From Pseudomonas hefeiensis (GTDB lineage Bacteria > Pseudomonadota > Gammaproteobacteria > Pseudomonadales > Pseudomonadaceae): a DNA stretch of 64,000 bases. The notes under the pieces were generated by a model. That model saw nothing but the letters and a program-made list of their open reading frames with translations, did no database searches and had not been told where the DNA came from. This document shows positions 8,289-17,389 of the stretch, piece by piece. Location: positions 5,895,001 to 5,959,000 of the forward strand of contig NZ_CP117449.1 of the NCBI RefSeq assembly GCF_030687835.1, written 5' to 3'. Each line of letters begins with the position of its first letter. Position 1 is the stretch's first letter. Position numbers and translations under genes: made by a program.

Positions 8289-8322
8289 GTCGCTGCAGTG
8301 CAAGAGCGAGTCGCCGCTGTGC
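8289..8322. promoter_or_regulatory. Candidate CdhR operator (21-bp spaced direct repeat)
   Basis: GTCGCTGCAGTGC at 8289-8301 and GTCGCCGCTGTGC at 8310-8322 match at 11 of 13 positions and start exactly 21 bp apart, two helical turns. AraC-family activators bind such direct half-sites. The pair lies midway between the divergent cdhR and caiX starts. Confidence 0.55.
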
Positions 8323-8408
8323 GTTTTGCCAGCGGGCTGGCTGCGTAACTTGGCATCACCGGTGCACAGATGCCGGAACCCATAACAAAGACTGCCGAGG
8401 AACCCGAC

Positions 8409-9353
8409 ATGAAACGACTGATCAGCTCCTGCGTTCTTGCACTCAGTACTACCACCTTCCTGAGTTCCGCTGCGATGGCGGCCGATGCCGCCGCGTGCCA
8501 GAACGTGCGCCTGGGTGTGGTCAACTGGACCGATGTCATCGCCACCAGCGCCATGACCCAAGTGTTGCTCGACGGCCTCGGCTACAAGACCAAACAGACC
8601 AGCGCCTCCCAGCAAATCATCTTCGCCGGCATCCGCGACCAGCGCCTGGACATGTTTCTGGGCTATTGGAACCCGCTGATGACCCAGACCATCACCCCGT
8701 TCGTCGAGGCCAAACAGGTCAAGGTCCTGGAGCAACCCAGCCTCAAGGACGCCCGCGCCACCCTGGCCGTGCCGACTTATCTGGCCGACAAAGGCCTGAA
8801 GACTTTCGCCGACATCGCCAAATTCGAGAAAGAACTGGGCGGCAAAATCTACGGTATCGAGCCTGGTTCCGGCGCCAATACCCAGATCAAGGCGATGATC
8901 AGCAAGAACCAGTTCGGCCTGGGCAAGTTCCAGTTGGTGGAATCCAGCGAGGCCGGCATGCTCGCGGCGGTGGACCGCGCCGTGCGACGCAATCAAGCCG
9001 TGGTGTTCTTCGGCTGGGCGCCGCACCCGATGAACGTCAACGTGCAAATGACCTACCTGAGCGGCAGCGAAGACGCCCTCGGTCCGAACGAAGGCATGGC
9101 CACCGTGTGGACCGTCACCGCGCCGGACTACGCGCAAAAATGCCCGAACGTCAGCCGCCTGCTGAGTAACCTGACGTTCACCGCCGAAGACGAGAGCCGG
9201 ATGATGCAGCCACTGCTGGATCACAAGGACCCGCTCGAATCGGCCAAGCAATGGCTCAAGGATCATCCGCAAGACAAGCAACGCTGGCTCGAAGGCGTCA
9301 CCACCTTCGATGGCAAGCCTGCCGCCGACAACCTGAAACTGACCAGCAACTGA
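8409..9353 (+). CDS. caiX: Carnitine-binding periplasmic protein CaiX
   Basis: The substrate-binding protein that delivers carnitine to the Cbc ABC core transporter. It has 314 residues from ATG 8409, chosen because GAGGA precedes it and a signal peptide follows (MKRLISSCVLALSTTTFLSS ending AMA). The mature protein has OpuAC/ChoX features: NVRLGVVNWTDVIATSAM, the FLGYWNP aromatic box region near residue 85, and GIEPGSGANTQIKAM. It is close in sequence to CbcX at 17390, but its operon holds only carnitine enzymes and no permease or ATPase, so it must share CbcWV. This is known for PA5388. Confidence 0.9.
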   Translation: MKRLISSCVLALSTTTFLSSAAMAADAAACQNVRLGVVNWTDVIATSAMTQVLLDGLGYKTKQTSASQQIIFAGIRDQRLDMFLGYWNPLMTQTITPFVEAKQVKVLEQPSLKDARATLAVPTYLADKGLKTFADIAKFEKELGGKIYGIEPGSGANTQIKAMISKNQFGLGKFQLVESSEAGMLAAVDRAVRRNQAVVFFGWAPHPMNVNVQMTYLSGSEDALGPNEGMATVWTVTAPDYAQKCPNVSRLLSNLTFTAEDESRMMQPLLDHKDPLESAKQWLKDHPQDKQRWLEGVTTFDGKPAADNLKLTSN

Positions 9354-9425
9354 ACCACCGTCATCCATCTGCGCAGCGCCAATCGGCTGCGCAGTGACTC
9401 ATCACGCCTGTAAGGAACCCGCACC

Positions 9426-10313
9426 ATGAACCACGACGTCATCATCACCTGCGCACTTACCGGTGCTGGCGACACGACCGCCAAAAGTCCGCACGTACCG
9501 GTCACCCCGAAACAGATCGCCGCGGCTGCCGTCGAGGCCGCCAAGGCCGGCGCCACGGTAGTCCACTGCCACGTTCGCGATCCGCAGACCGGCAAGTTCA
9601 GCCGTGACGTGGCGCTGTACCGCGAAGTGATGGAGCGCATCCGAGAGGCGGACGTCGACATCATCGTCAATCTCACCGCCGGCATGGGCGGCGATCTGGA
9701 GATCGGCGGCGGCGAAAATCCCATGGAGTTCGGCCCCAATACCGACCTGGTGGGCCCGCTGACCCGCCTGGCCCACGTCGAGGAGCTACTGCCGGAAATC
9801 TGCACCCTGGATTGCGGCACCCTGAACTTCGGCGACGGCGACACCATTTATATCTCCACCCCGGCGCAACTGCGGGCCGGGGCCAAGCGCATCACCGAGC
9901 TGGGGGTCAAGGCCGAGCTGGAAATCTTCGACACCGGCCACCTGTGGTTCGCCAAGCAGATGATCAAGGAAGGCCTGTTGGACAACCCGCTGTTCCAGCT
10001 TTGCCTGGGCATCCCGTGGGGGGCGCCAGCCGACACCACCACCATGAAAGCCATGGTCGACAACTTGCCAGCAGACGCCGTGTGGGCCGGCTTCGGCATC
10101 GGCCGCATGCAAATGCCGATGGCGGCCCAGGCCGTGCTGCTGGGCGGCAACGTGCGGGTCGGCCTGGAAGACAACCTGTGGCTGGACAAAGGTGTGCTCG
10201 CCACCAATGGCCAATTGGTCGAACGCGCCAGCGAAATCCTCAGCCGCCTCGGCGCCCGCGTGCTCACCCCGGCCGAGGGGCGCAAGAAAATGGGCCTGAC
10301 CCAGCGCGGCTGA
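9426..10313 (+). CDS. cdhC: 3-dehydrocarnitine cleavage enzyme CdhC (BKACE family)
   Basis: CdhC condenses 3-dehydrocarnitine with acetyl-CoA to give betainyl-CoA and acetoacetate. The 295-residue protein is a beta-keto acid cleavage enzyme with the TIM-barrel family motifs: CALTGAGDT at the start, [15 protein letters not shown] near 40-54 with the zinc-binding HCH, and a second region [12 protein letters not shown] near 165-177. It begins 72 nt after caiX and carries an AAGGAACC ribosome site. The product is the substrate for CdhB further along. The assignment follows PA5387 and its position. Confidence 0.9.
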   Translation: MNHDVIITCALTGAGDTTAKSPHVPVTPKQIAAAAVEAAKAGATVVHCHVRDPQTGKFSRDVALYREVMERIREADVDIIVNLTAGMGGDLEIGGGENPMEFGPNTDLVGPLTRLAHVEELLPEICTLDCGTLNFGDGDTIYISTPAQLRAGAKRITELGVKAELEIFDTGHLWFAKQMIKEGLLDNPLFQLCLGIPWGAPADTTTMKAMVDNLPADAVWAGFGIGRMQMPMAAQAVLLGGNVRVGLEDNLWLDKGVLATNGQLVERASEILSRLGARVLTPAEGRKKMGLTQRG

Positions 10314-10348
10314 TCAACCGAACACCCACCGCCCCCGTGGGGGCACTA

Positions 10349-10444
10349 CCTGTGGGAGCAAGGCTTGCCCGCGATGACGGTATGTCAGTCGACATCTCTG
10401 TTGAATCTACTGCCGCCATCGCGGGCAAGCCTTGCTCCCACAGG
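10349..10444. repeat. REP/BIME inverted pair between cdhC and lcdH
   Basis: Facing GTGGGAGCAAGGCTTGCCCGCGATG units occupy most of the 164-nt gap inside the carnitine operon. Confidence 0.85.
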
Positions 10445-10477
10445 AGATCACCGAACTATCTTTTTCAGGAAATCACC

Positions 10478-11443
10478 ATGAGCTTTATCACCGATATCAA
10501 AACCTTCGCCGCCCTGGGCAGCGGTGTGATCGGCAGCGGTTGGGTCAGCCGTGCCCTGGCCCATGGCCTGGACGTCGTGGCCTGGGACCCGGCGCCGGGC
10601 GCCGAGGCAGCACTGCGCAAACGCGTGGCCAACGCTTGGGGCGCACTGGAGAAACAAGGCCTGGCGCCCGGCGCCTCCCAGGATCGGCTGCGGTTTGTCG
10701 CGACGATCGAAGAATGCGTGCGCGACGCCGATTTCATCCAGGAAAGTGCCCCCGAGCGCCTGGAACTGAAGCTCGAACTGCACGGCCAGATCAGCGCCGC
10801 CGCCAAGCCCAATGCGCTGATTGGTTCCAGCACGTCGGGGCTGCTGCCGAGCGAGTTCTATGAAGGTTCCACCCACCCGGAGCGCTGCGTGGTCGGGCAT
10901 CCGTTCAACCCGGTCTACCTGTTGCCACTGGTGGAAGTAGTCGGCGGCAAAAACACTGCGCCCGAAGCGGTCCAGGCGGCGATGCGGGTGTATGAGTCCC
11001 TCGGCATGCGCCCACTGCATGTACGCAAGGAAGTGCCCGGCTTCATCGCCGACCGGCTGCTCGAAGCGCTCTGGCGCGAGGCGCTGCACCTGGTCAACGA
11101 CGGCGTGGCCACCACCGGGGAAATCGACGATGCCATCCGTTTTGGCGCCGGCTTGCGCTGGTCATTCATGGGCACGTTCCTGACCTACACACTGGCCGGT
11201 GGCGATGCCGGAATGCGCCACTTCATGGCTCAATTCGGTCCGGCGTTACAGTTGCCGTGGACCTACCTGCCGGCGCCGGAGCTGACCGAAAAACTGATCG
11301 ATGACGTCGTGGACGGGACCAGCGCGCAACTGGGCAACCACAGCATTTCGGCCCTGGAGCGCTATCGTGATGATTGCCTGCTGGCGGTGCTGGAGGCGGT
11401 GAAAACCACCAAAGAAAAGCACGGGATGGCCTTCAGCGAGTAA
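10478..11443 (+). CDS. lcdH: L-carnitine dehydrogenase
   Basis: This enzyme oxidises L-carnitine to 3-dehydrocarnitine with NAD+ (EC 1.1.1.108); it is also called cdhA. The protein is 321 residues from ATG 10478, preceded by TCAGGAAATC. It belongs to the 3-hydroxyacyl-CoA dehydrogenase family. The NAD-binding motif [17 protein letters not shown] is near residues 13-29, the catalytic segment [18 protein letters not shown] near 139-156, and the C-terminal helical domain begins at [16 protein letters not shown]. Some bacteria fuse this enzyme to the thioesterase; here the two are separate genes. The open frame upstream to 9812 is a shadow of cdhC. Confidence 0.92.
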   Translation: MSFITDIKTFAALGSGVIGSGWVSRALAHGLDVVAWDPAPGAEAALRKRVANAWGALEKQGLAPGASQDRLRFVATIEECVRDADFIQESAPERLELKLELHGQISAAAKPNALIGSSTSGLLPSEFYEGSTHPERCVVGHPFNPVYLLPLVEVVGGKNTAPEAVQAAMRVYESLGMRPLHVRKEVPGFIADRLLEALWREALHLVNDGVATTGEIDDAIRFGAGLRWSFMGTFLTYTLAGGDAGMRHFMAQFGPALQLPWTYLPAPELTEKLIDDVVDGTSAQLGNHSISALERYRDDCLLAVLEAVKTTKEKHGMAFSE

Positions 11444-11475
11444 ACCTTGGCTTTTTGGGTCAGCAGGTCTGGCCC

Positions 11476-11571
11476 CATCGCGAGCAGGCTCGCTCCCACG
11501 GGTTTTGAGGTGTGAATGCGATCTGTCTCACCCAGAAGATCATTGTGGGAGCGAGCCTGCTCGCGATAGCG
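11476..11571. repeat. REP/BIME inverted pair between lcdH and cdhB
   Basis: CATCGCGAGCAGGCTCGCTCCCAC faces GTGGGAGCGAGCCTGCTCGCGATAG in the 163-nt gap. It is the second REP pair within the carnitine operon. Confidence 0.85.
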
Positions 11572-11606
11572 CCAACCCAGTCACCACAACTGTCGGAACC
11601 AGAAAC

Positions 11607-12083
11607 ATGCCCACCCTCACCACCTACCAAACCCGCATCCTCCCCGAATGGGTCGATTACAACGGCCACCTGCGCGATGCCTTTTACCTGTTGATCTTCA
11701 GCTACGCGACCGACGCACTGATGGATCAGCTGGGCATGGACAGCCAGAACCGCGAAGCCAGCGGCCACTCGCTGTTCACCCTTGAACTGCACCTGAACTA
11801 CCTGCACGAAGTGAAGCTCGACGCCCAGGTCGAAGTGCGCACACAGATCATCGGCCACGACGCCAAACGCCTGCATCTCTACCACAGCCTGCATTTGGCC
11901 GGCGGGGATAAGGAACTGGCCGGCAACGAGCAAATGCTGCTGCACGTCGACCTGGCCGGCCCGCGCTCGGCGCCCTTCACCGAACAGACCCTGGGCAAGC
12001 TCAAAGCCTTGCTCACGGAACAATCCGACCTGTCGCCGCCGGCCTACATCGGCCGGGTCATCGCATTGCCACCGGCCCGATAA
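11607..12083 (+). CDS. cdhB: Betainyl-CoA thioesterase CdhB
   Basis: A hot-dog-fold thioesterase that releases glycine betaine from betainyl-CoA, completing carnitine conversion to betaine. It has 158 residues from ATG 11607. The motif VDYNGHLRDAFYLLIF near residues 14-29 contains the catalytic Asp-Tyr-Asn-Gly-His segment of 4-hydroxybenzoyl-CoA-thioesterase-like proteins. There is no strong ribosome site (GGAACCAGAAAC). It lies between lcdH and the hydroxylase gene, 20 nt ahead of the latter. The identification follows PA5385. Confidence 0.87.
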   Translation: MPTLTTYQTRILPEWVDYNGHLRDAFYLLIFSYATDALMDQLGMDSQNREASGHSLFTLELHLNYLHEVKLDAQVEVRTQIIGHDAKRLHLYHSLHLAGGDKELAGNEQMLLHVDLAGPRSAPFTEQTLGKLKALLTEQSDLSPPAYIGRVIALPPAR

Positions 12084-12103
12084 ACCCCGAACAGGAGATC
12101 GCC

Positions 12104-13267
12104 ATGAACACCGCCGCCGCTTTTGCCGACTTCCGCCGTTACCCCCTGATCTGTGGATTGACCGCTGTGACACCCTTGACCGATCGGGTGCAGGTCACCT
12201 GGGCCGACGGTCGGATCAGCCCCTTCCATCATCAGTGGCTGCGGGACAACTGCCCTTGCCCGCAATGCGTCTACACCGTGACCCGCGAGCAGGTGCTGGA
12301 AGTCGTCGATGTACCTGAAGACCTGACCCCCGGCGCGACCCGTCTCGACAGCGAAGGCTGCCTGTGCGTGGATTGGCAGGACGGCCACCAGAGCCGTTTC
12401 GACCCGGGCTGGCTGCGCGCCCATGCCTACGATGACCAGTCCAGGGCTGAACGCCTGGCGAGCAAGCCCAGGCGCCAGCTCTGGCAGCACGACCTGAACC
12501 TGCCGGTGTTTGATTACCAGGCGCTGATGGACGACACCGATACGTTGCTGCAATGGCTGCTGGCGGTGCGCGACATCGGCCTGACCCAGGTGCGCGGCGT
12601 ACCCACCGAACCCGGCTCGCTGAAACTGATCGCCCAGCAGATTTCGTTCATCCGCCAGAGCAACTTCGGCGTGCTGTTCAACGTGCAATCCAAAGCCGAT
12701 GCCGACAGTAACGCCTACACCGCTTTCAACCTGCCGCTGCACAGCGACCTGCCCACCCGGGAGCTGCAACCAGGATTGCAGTTTCTGCACTGCCTGGTGA
12801 ATGACGCCGACGGCGGCGAGAGCATATTTGTCGACGGTTTTGCCATCGCCCAGGCGCTGCGCCAGGAGGACCCCGATGCCTTTGCCGCGTTGTGTGAAAT
12901 CCCGGTGGAGTTTCGCAACAAGGACCGCCACAGTGATTACCGCTGCCTGGCGCCCATCATCGCGCTGGATGCCTTGGGACAGGTCTCGGAAATCCGCATG
13001 GCGAACTTCCTGCGCGGGCCGTTCGACACCTCGGCCGAGCAAATGCCCAGGCTGTATCGCGCCTACCGCCGCTTCATCGCCCTGACCCGCGAGCCGCAAT
13101 TTCGCTTGATGCAAAGGCTTGAGCCCGGTCAGCTATGGTGCTTCGACAACCGCCGCACCCTCCACGCCCGCAATGCCTTCGACCCGTCCACTGGAGCCCG
13201 GCATTTCCAGGGGTGCTATGTGGATCGCGATGAGTTGCTGTCGAAGATTCTGGTGCTGCAAAGGTAG
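12104..13267 (+). CDS. Gamma-butyrobetaine 2-oxoglutarate dioxygenase
   Basis: This Fe(II)/2-oxoglutarate enzyme hydroxylates gamma-butyrobetaine to L-carnitine (EC 1.14.11.1), feeding the operon from a precursor. It has 387 residues. An N-terminal GBBH-like zinc domain (about 20-110) carries LRDNCPCPQC, the typical cysteine group. The C-terminal TauD-like catalytic domain has the first His-x-Asp in LPLHSDLPTRE and the distal His in RRTLHARNAFDPSTGARHFQGCY. AACAGGAGATCGCC precedes the ATG. It is the fifth gene of the caiX operon by spacing. It could act on a related trimethylamine compound, but context favours butyrobetaine. Confidence 0.88.
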   Translation: MNTAAAFADFRRYPLICGLTAVTPLTDRVQVTWADGRISPFHHQWLRDNCPCPQCVYTVTREQVLEVVDVPEDLTPGATRLDSEGCLCVDWQDGHQSRFDPGWLRAHAYDDQSRAERLASKPRRQLWQHDLNLPVFDYQALMDDTDTLLQWLLAVRDIGLTQVRGVPTEPGSLKLIAQQISFIRQSNFGVLFNVQSKADADSNAYTAFNLPLHSDLPTRELQPGLQFLHCLVNDADGGESIFVDGFAIAQALRQEDPDAFAALCEIPVEFRNKDRHSDYRCLAPIIALDALGQVSEIRMANFLRGPFDTSAEQMPRLYRAYRRFIALTREPQFRLMQRLEPGQLWCFDNRRTLHARNAFDPSTGARHFQGCYVDRDELLSKILVLQR

Positions 13268-13281
13268 ACCGCGTCATCGTT

Positions 13282-13359
13282 CATCGCGAGCAGGCTCGCT
13301 CCCACAGGGGTTCTGTGTCGTGCACAAGACCTGTGGGAGCGAGCCTGCTCGCGATAGCG
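13282..13359. repeat. REP/BIME inverted pair after the hydroxylase gene
   Basis: CATCGCGAGCAGGCTCGCTCCCAC faces GTGGGAGCGAGCCTGCTCGCGATAG. It lies in the 379-nt gap that also holds the minus-strand terminator at 13400. Confidence 0.85.
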
Positions 13360-13399
13360 GTCTGTCCAACACCCCATCACCCTCTGATTCACCCAGGCA

Positions 13400-13434
13400 A
13401 AAAAATCCCCGATCAAGCCGTGACTGGATCGGGG
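13400..13434 (-). terminator. Orphan rho-independent terminator on the minus strand
   Basis: On the minus strand, CCCCGATCC pairs with GATCGGGG across a short loop and is followed by ATTTTTTT. On the plus strand there is no T run, so it works only leftward. No minus-strand gene is seen upstream of it until gbdR, which is 600 nt away and past another gene. The 13435-13646 interval shows no convincing reading frame, so a small RNA ending here is possible. Confidence 0.7.
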
Positions 13435-13646
13435 CAGTTGCGTTACTGGAGGAGCCGTCGCGCGAGGGTGACCAAACCGTCGTGATTCAGCTTGGGGCCA
13501 GTGTGCCCAGTCCGGGACAGCCAGAGTTAGCCGAAAACGACCTGCTCATAGGTATCCGGGCCATGCCGACAGTTTGCCCTTGCCGCCGCTTCGAGCGGCT
13601 ACCAGAATCGAGTCACGACCCCAATCCCTGAACAAGGAAAAGCGTC

Positions 13647-13910
13647 ATGATGCACGCCGATTTGATCGACCAGGAAGACCTGTTGGGCCAGCTCAAGGCC
13701 CTGGGCCTCCAGATACCCAGCGGCTCCACTGCCGAACAGGCCTGCGAGTGCGCGGTGCGGGGGCTGGACACGGCACGCGCCAATGAGTTGCGCATGATGG
13801 TCAGGAATATGTACACCAGCAGCGCCACCATCCTGCCCGCCGTGCGCCGGGCGATTGATCTGCAGCTGCTGCCGGCCTTGGCGGAGTATCAGAAAAGCCA
13901 GAACGCCTGA
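13647..13910 (+). CDS. Hypothetical protein, 87 residues
   Basis: A small acidic-to-neutral helical protein (MMHADLIDQEDLLGQLKALG..) that I cannot assign. AAGGAAAAGCGTC gives a good ribosome site, and a second ATG follows directly at 13650, so either may be used. It has two cysteines (ACECAVRG) and ends LLPALAEYQKSQNA. It has no signal peptide, membrane helix or recognised motif. It lies 379 nt after the carnitine operon and is convergent with gbdR, so it is probably transcribed separately. Codon use is like its neighbours. Confidence 0.6.
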   Translation: MMHADLIDQEDLLGQLKALGLQIPSGSTAEQACECAVRGLDTARANELRMMVRNMYTSSATILPAVRRAIDLQLLPALAEYQKSQNA

Positions 13911-13917
13911 GAAACCA

Positions 13918-14023
13918 ATCGCGAGCAGGCTCGCTCCCACAGGTTCTGTGATCGACACCGAATCACTGTGGGAGGTTCTGTGATCGACACCGAATCACTG
14001 TGGGAGCGAGCCTGCTCGCGATT
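13918..14023. repeat. REP pair with internal 32-bp tandem duplication
   Basis: Facing REP units enclose a spacer in which a 32-bp unit (starting TTCTGTGATCGACACCGAAT) occurs twice in direct tandem, including the beginning of the second REP unit. It shows a recent slippage or unequal-exchange event inside a BIME. Confidence 0.8.
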
Positions 14024-14037
14024 GACGGCGCCTCGGT

Positions 14038-15141
14038 CTAGAGCCTCACACTGGCAAACGTCGACTCATTACGCGCCTGGCTCAACGCCGACAGCGGGCC
14101 GGACAGTGGCGACAGCACCAGAGCCTGTGGCAGCGGCATCATCGCCACCTGTTGCGCGGTATTGGAGCCGACGCGCTCGTCGCGCGGTGGAATGCCGAAG
14201 TATTCGCGGTAGCACTTGGAGAAGTGCGGCGTGGAGACGAAGCCGCACACCGACGCCACCTCGATGATCGACATCGGCGTCTGCTTGAGCAGTTGCCGCG
14301 CCCGGATCAGCCGCAGCTTGAGGTAATAGCGCGACGGCGAGCAGTGCAGGTATTTCTGGAACAAGCGCTCTAGCTGACGCCGGGAGACGGCGACGTACAC
14401 CGCCAATTCATCCAGATCGATCGGCTCTTCGAGATTGGCTTCCATCAGCGCGACAATTTCCTGCAACTTCGGCTGATTGGTGCCAAGCATGTGCTTGAGT
14501 GGCACGCGCTGGTGATCCTGCTCGTTGCGAATGCGCTCATAAACAAACATTTCGGAGATCGCTGCCGACAACTCGCGGCCGTGATCGCGGCTGATCAAGT
14601 GCAGCATCATGTCCAATGGCGCCGTGCCGCCGGAACTGGTGAAGCGGTTGCGGTCGAGGGTGAACAGGCGGGTGCTCATCGATACCCGCGGAAAGGCTTC
14701 CTGCATCGCCGCCAGACATTCCCAGTGCACACTGCAATCGAAGCCATCCAGCAGGCCCGCACAGGCCAAGGCCCAACTGCCGGTGCAGACCGCGCCGAGG
14801 CGCCGGGACTGACGGGCCTGGCTTTGCAGCCACGACACGTGTTCACGGGTGACGGTGCGCTGAATGCCGACGCCGCCACACACAATGACGGTGTCAATGG
14901 GCGGGGCTTTGTGCATGGAGGCGTCCGGCGTGATTTGCAAGCCATCACTGGCCCAGACCTGGCCGCCATCAACGGTGAGAGTGGTCCAGCGGTACAGCTC
15001 ACGACCGGACAGCTGGTTGGCCATGCGCAGCGGCTCCACCGCGGACGCCAGGGAAATGAGCGTGAAATTATCCAGCAGCAAAAAGCCGATGGATTGAGGC
15101 GCACGGTTCTGGGATTGAGCCCCTGAGTTGGACGTCGTCAT
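14038..15141 (-). CDS. gbdR: Glycine betaine / dimethylglycine-responsive activator GbdR
   Basis: GbdR is the AraC-family activator of betaine catabolism (dgc, gbc, sox, cbc and others in P. aeruginosa), responding to glycine betaine and dimethylglycine. The 367 residues match PA5380 in length. The N-terminal GATase/DJ-1-like domain spans about 18-200 (IGFLLLDNFTLISLASAVEPL). The C-terminal helix-turn-helix domain spans about 225-330, with AVSRRQLERLFQKYL and IEVASVCGFVSTPHFSKCYREYF. GTGTGAGGAGATACCGCG precedes the ATG at 15141. It is a paralogue of CdhR at 7281. It reads away from sdaB with a 445-nt upstream region. Confidence 0.93.
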   Translation of the reverse strand: MTTSNSGAQSQNRAPQSIGFLLLDNFTLISLASAVEPLRMANQLSGRELYRWTTLTVDGGQVWASDGLQITPDASMHKAPPIDTVIVCGGVGIQRTVTREHVSWLQSQARQSRRLGAVCTGSWALACAGLLDGFDCSVHWECLAAMQEAFPRVSMSTRLFTLDRNRFTSSGGTAPLDMMLHLISRDHGRELSAAISEMFVYERIRNEQDHQRVPLKHMLGTNQPKLQEIVALMEANLEEPIDLDELAVYVAVSRRQLERLFQKYLHCSPSRYYLKLRLIRARQLLKQTPMSIIEVASVCGFVSTPHFSKCYREYFGIPPRDERVGSNTAQQVAMMPLPQALVLSPLSGPLSALSQARNESTFASVRL

Positions 15142-15586
15142 CGCGGTATCTCCTCACACAAAGCGGGTGATGGCCTCAGGCGGAGGCTCTTTTTATTGGT
15201 TGATGCCCTCAGTCTCTACACAGGAGACGGGCTTTACATCGATAGAGCAATTGCCATGCCTAAATTGAATGCGCGTTCAATAAATCCTGAAAACGACATC
15301 GCGGCCAGTCTAAATAAGGCACGTGTTAAGTGTGGGTTATGGGTGCCATCAGTGGCGGCAGGCAACCGTCACATCAGGCCGTGAGCAGAACGGTAGCACT
15401 TGTGGGAACTGGGCTGCGCCACTTGCGCAACGGGTATCACCACAGGTGCGAATGACGAACGGTCGAGGGATGCACAGCGGTGAGTCCGACAAACGGCGTC
15501 ATGTCTGTTTGCGACGCGCTAAAAGGTGGCGCGTGTGTCGATCGGTGTGCTTTTTGTGAGCGATATGCGATCTCCTCTGGAGGAGA
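15142..15586. other. Intergenic region upstream of gbdR and downstream of sdaB
   Basis: This 445-nt stretch holds no convincing gene. It should contain the gbdR promoter. It includes the imperfect palindrome at 15264-15281, and a near-perfect palindrome GATCTCCTCTGGAGGAGATC at 15569-15588 that overlaps the sdaB stop codon and may act as an mRNA 3' stem; no T run follows it. Confidence 0.6.
15264..15281. promoter_or_regulatory. BetI-box-like palindrome upstream of gbdR
   Basis: ATTGAATGCGCGTTCAAT has the same ATTGAA/TTCAAT arms as the BetI operator at 20771 but with a longer centre. It lies 123 bp upstream of the gbdR start. Binding by BetI would link choline sensing to gbdR expression; this is inference from the arms only. 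Confidence 0.35.
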
Positions 15587-16963
<1,377 letters not shown>

Positions 16964-17200
16964 TGCCGAAAACCTCCAGAACAGGCACATCCAGGCGCAG
17001 GAGCGCCCGGTGGCGGAGCTGCTACGCTCAACGCCGGGATGCCCGCATCATCGGGCTTTTGCCTTGGCGTTCGACGTCTGACACCGACGCAATCATGCCC
17101 AGCGACGTCGCCCGCCCTTTGCCCCGGTTTTACGACGTTTTTTGCGTATCAGAGGCCAGCCGGGGGCGAAAAAAATCTGTAAACGACGTCACTGACACTA

Positions 17201-17241
17201 GATGCGACCCTCCCTGTACTGGATACGACGCACCCTGTAGG
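17201..17241. promoter_or_regulatory. Candidate GbdR operator (21-bp spaced direct repeat)
   Basis: GATGCGACCCTCCCTGTACT at 17201 and GATACGACGCACCCTGTAGG at 17222 match at 15 of 20 positions with a 21-bp period. Two half-sites in direct orientation two turns apart suit an AraC-family activator. The site is in the sdaB-cbcX divergent region, 149 bp upstream of cbcX. GbdR control of this region is known in P. aeruginosa; this exact site is my proposal. Confidence 0.55.
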
Positions 17242-17389
17242 CGACAGATTTGCACTGGTACATGATCGGTTACGGCTCGTTTGCAAGGCCGCGTGTCAGA
17301 GAGTGCTCACGCGCCCCCAACCGCAACATCCAAAAAAAGCGCGGATGTCCTTGAACGGACACCGCCGATAAAACACCAGGAGTCCACCC

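Noticed and set aside
7281..9368. A 695-codon open frame on the minus strand
   Set aside because: Only the part from 8240 down encodes CdhR; the rest is antisense to caiX, which has a signal peptide, ribosome site and family motifs.
9812..11443. A 543-codon open frame on the plus strand
   Set aside because: The first 222 codons are a shadow of cdhC and then run through a REP element; the real lcdH start is ATG 10478.
13435..13631. Short frames on both strands (25-codon minus frame at 13564, plus frame ending ..SSHDPNP)
   Set aside because: No ribosome site, no recognised family and overlap with the terminator or REP element.
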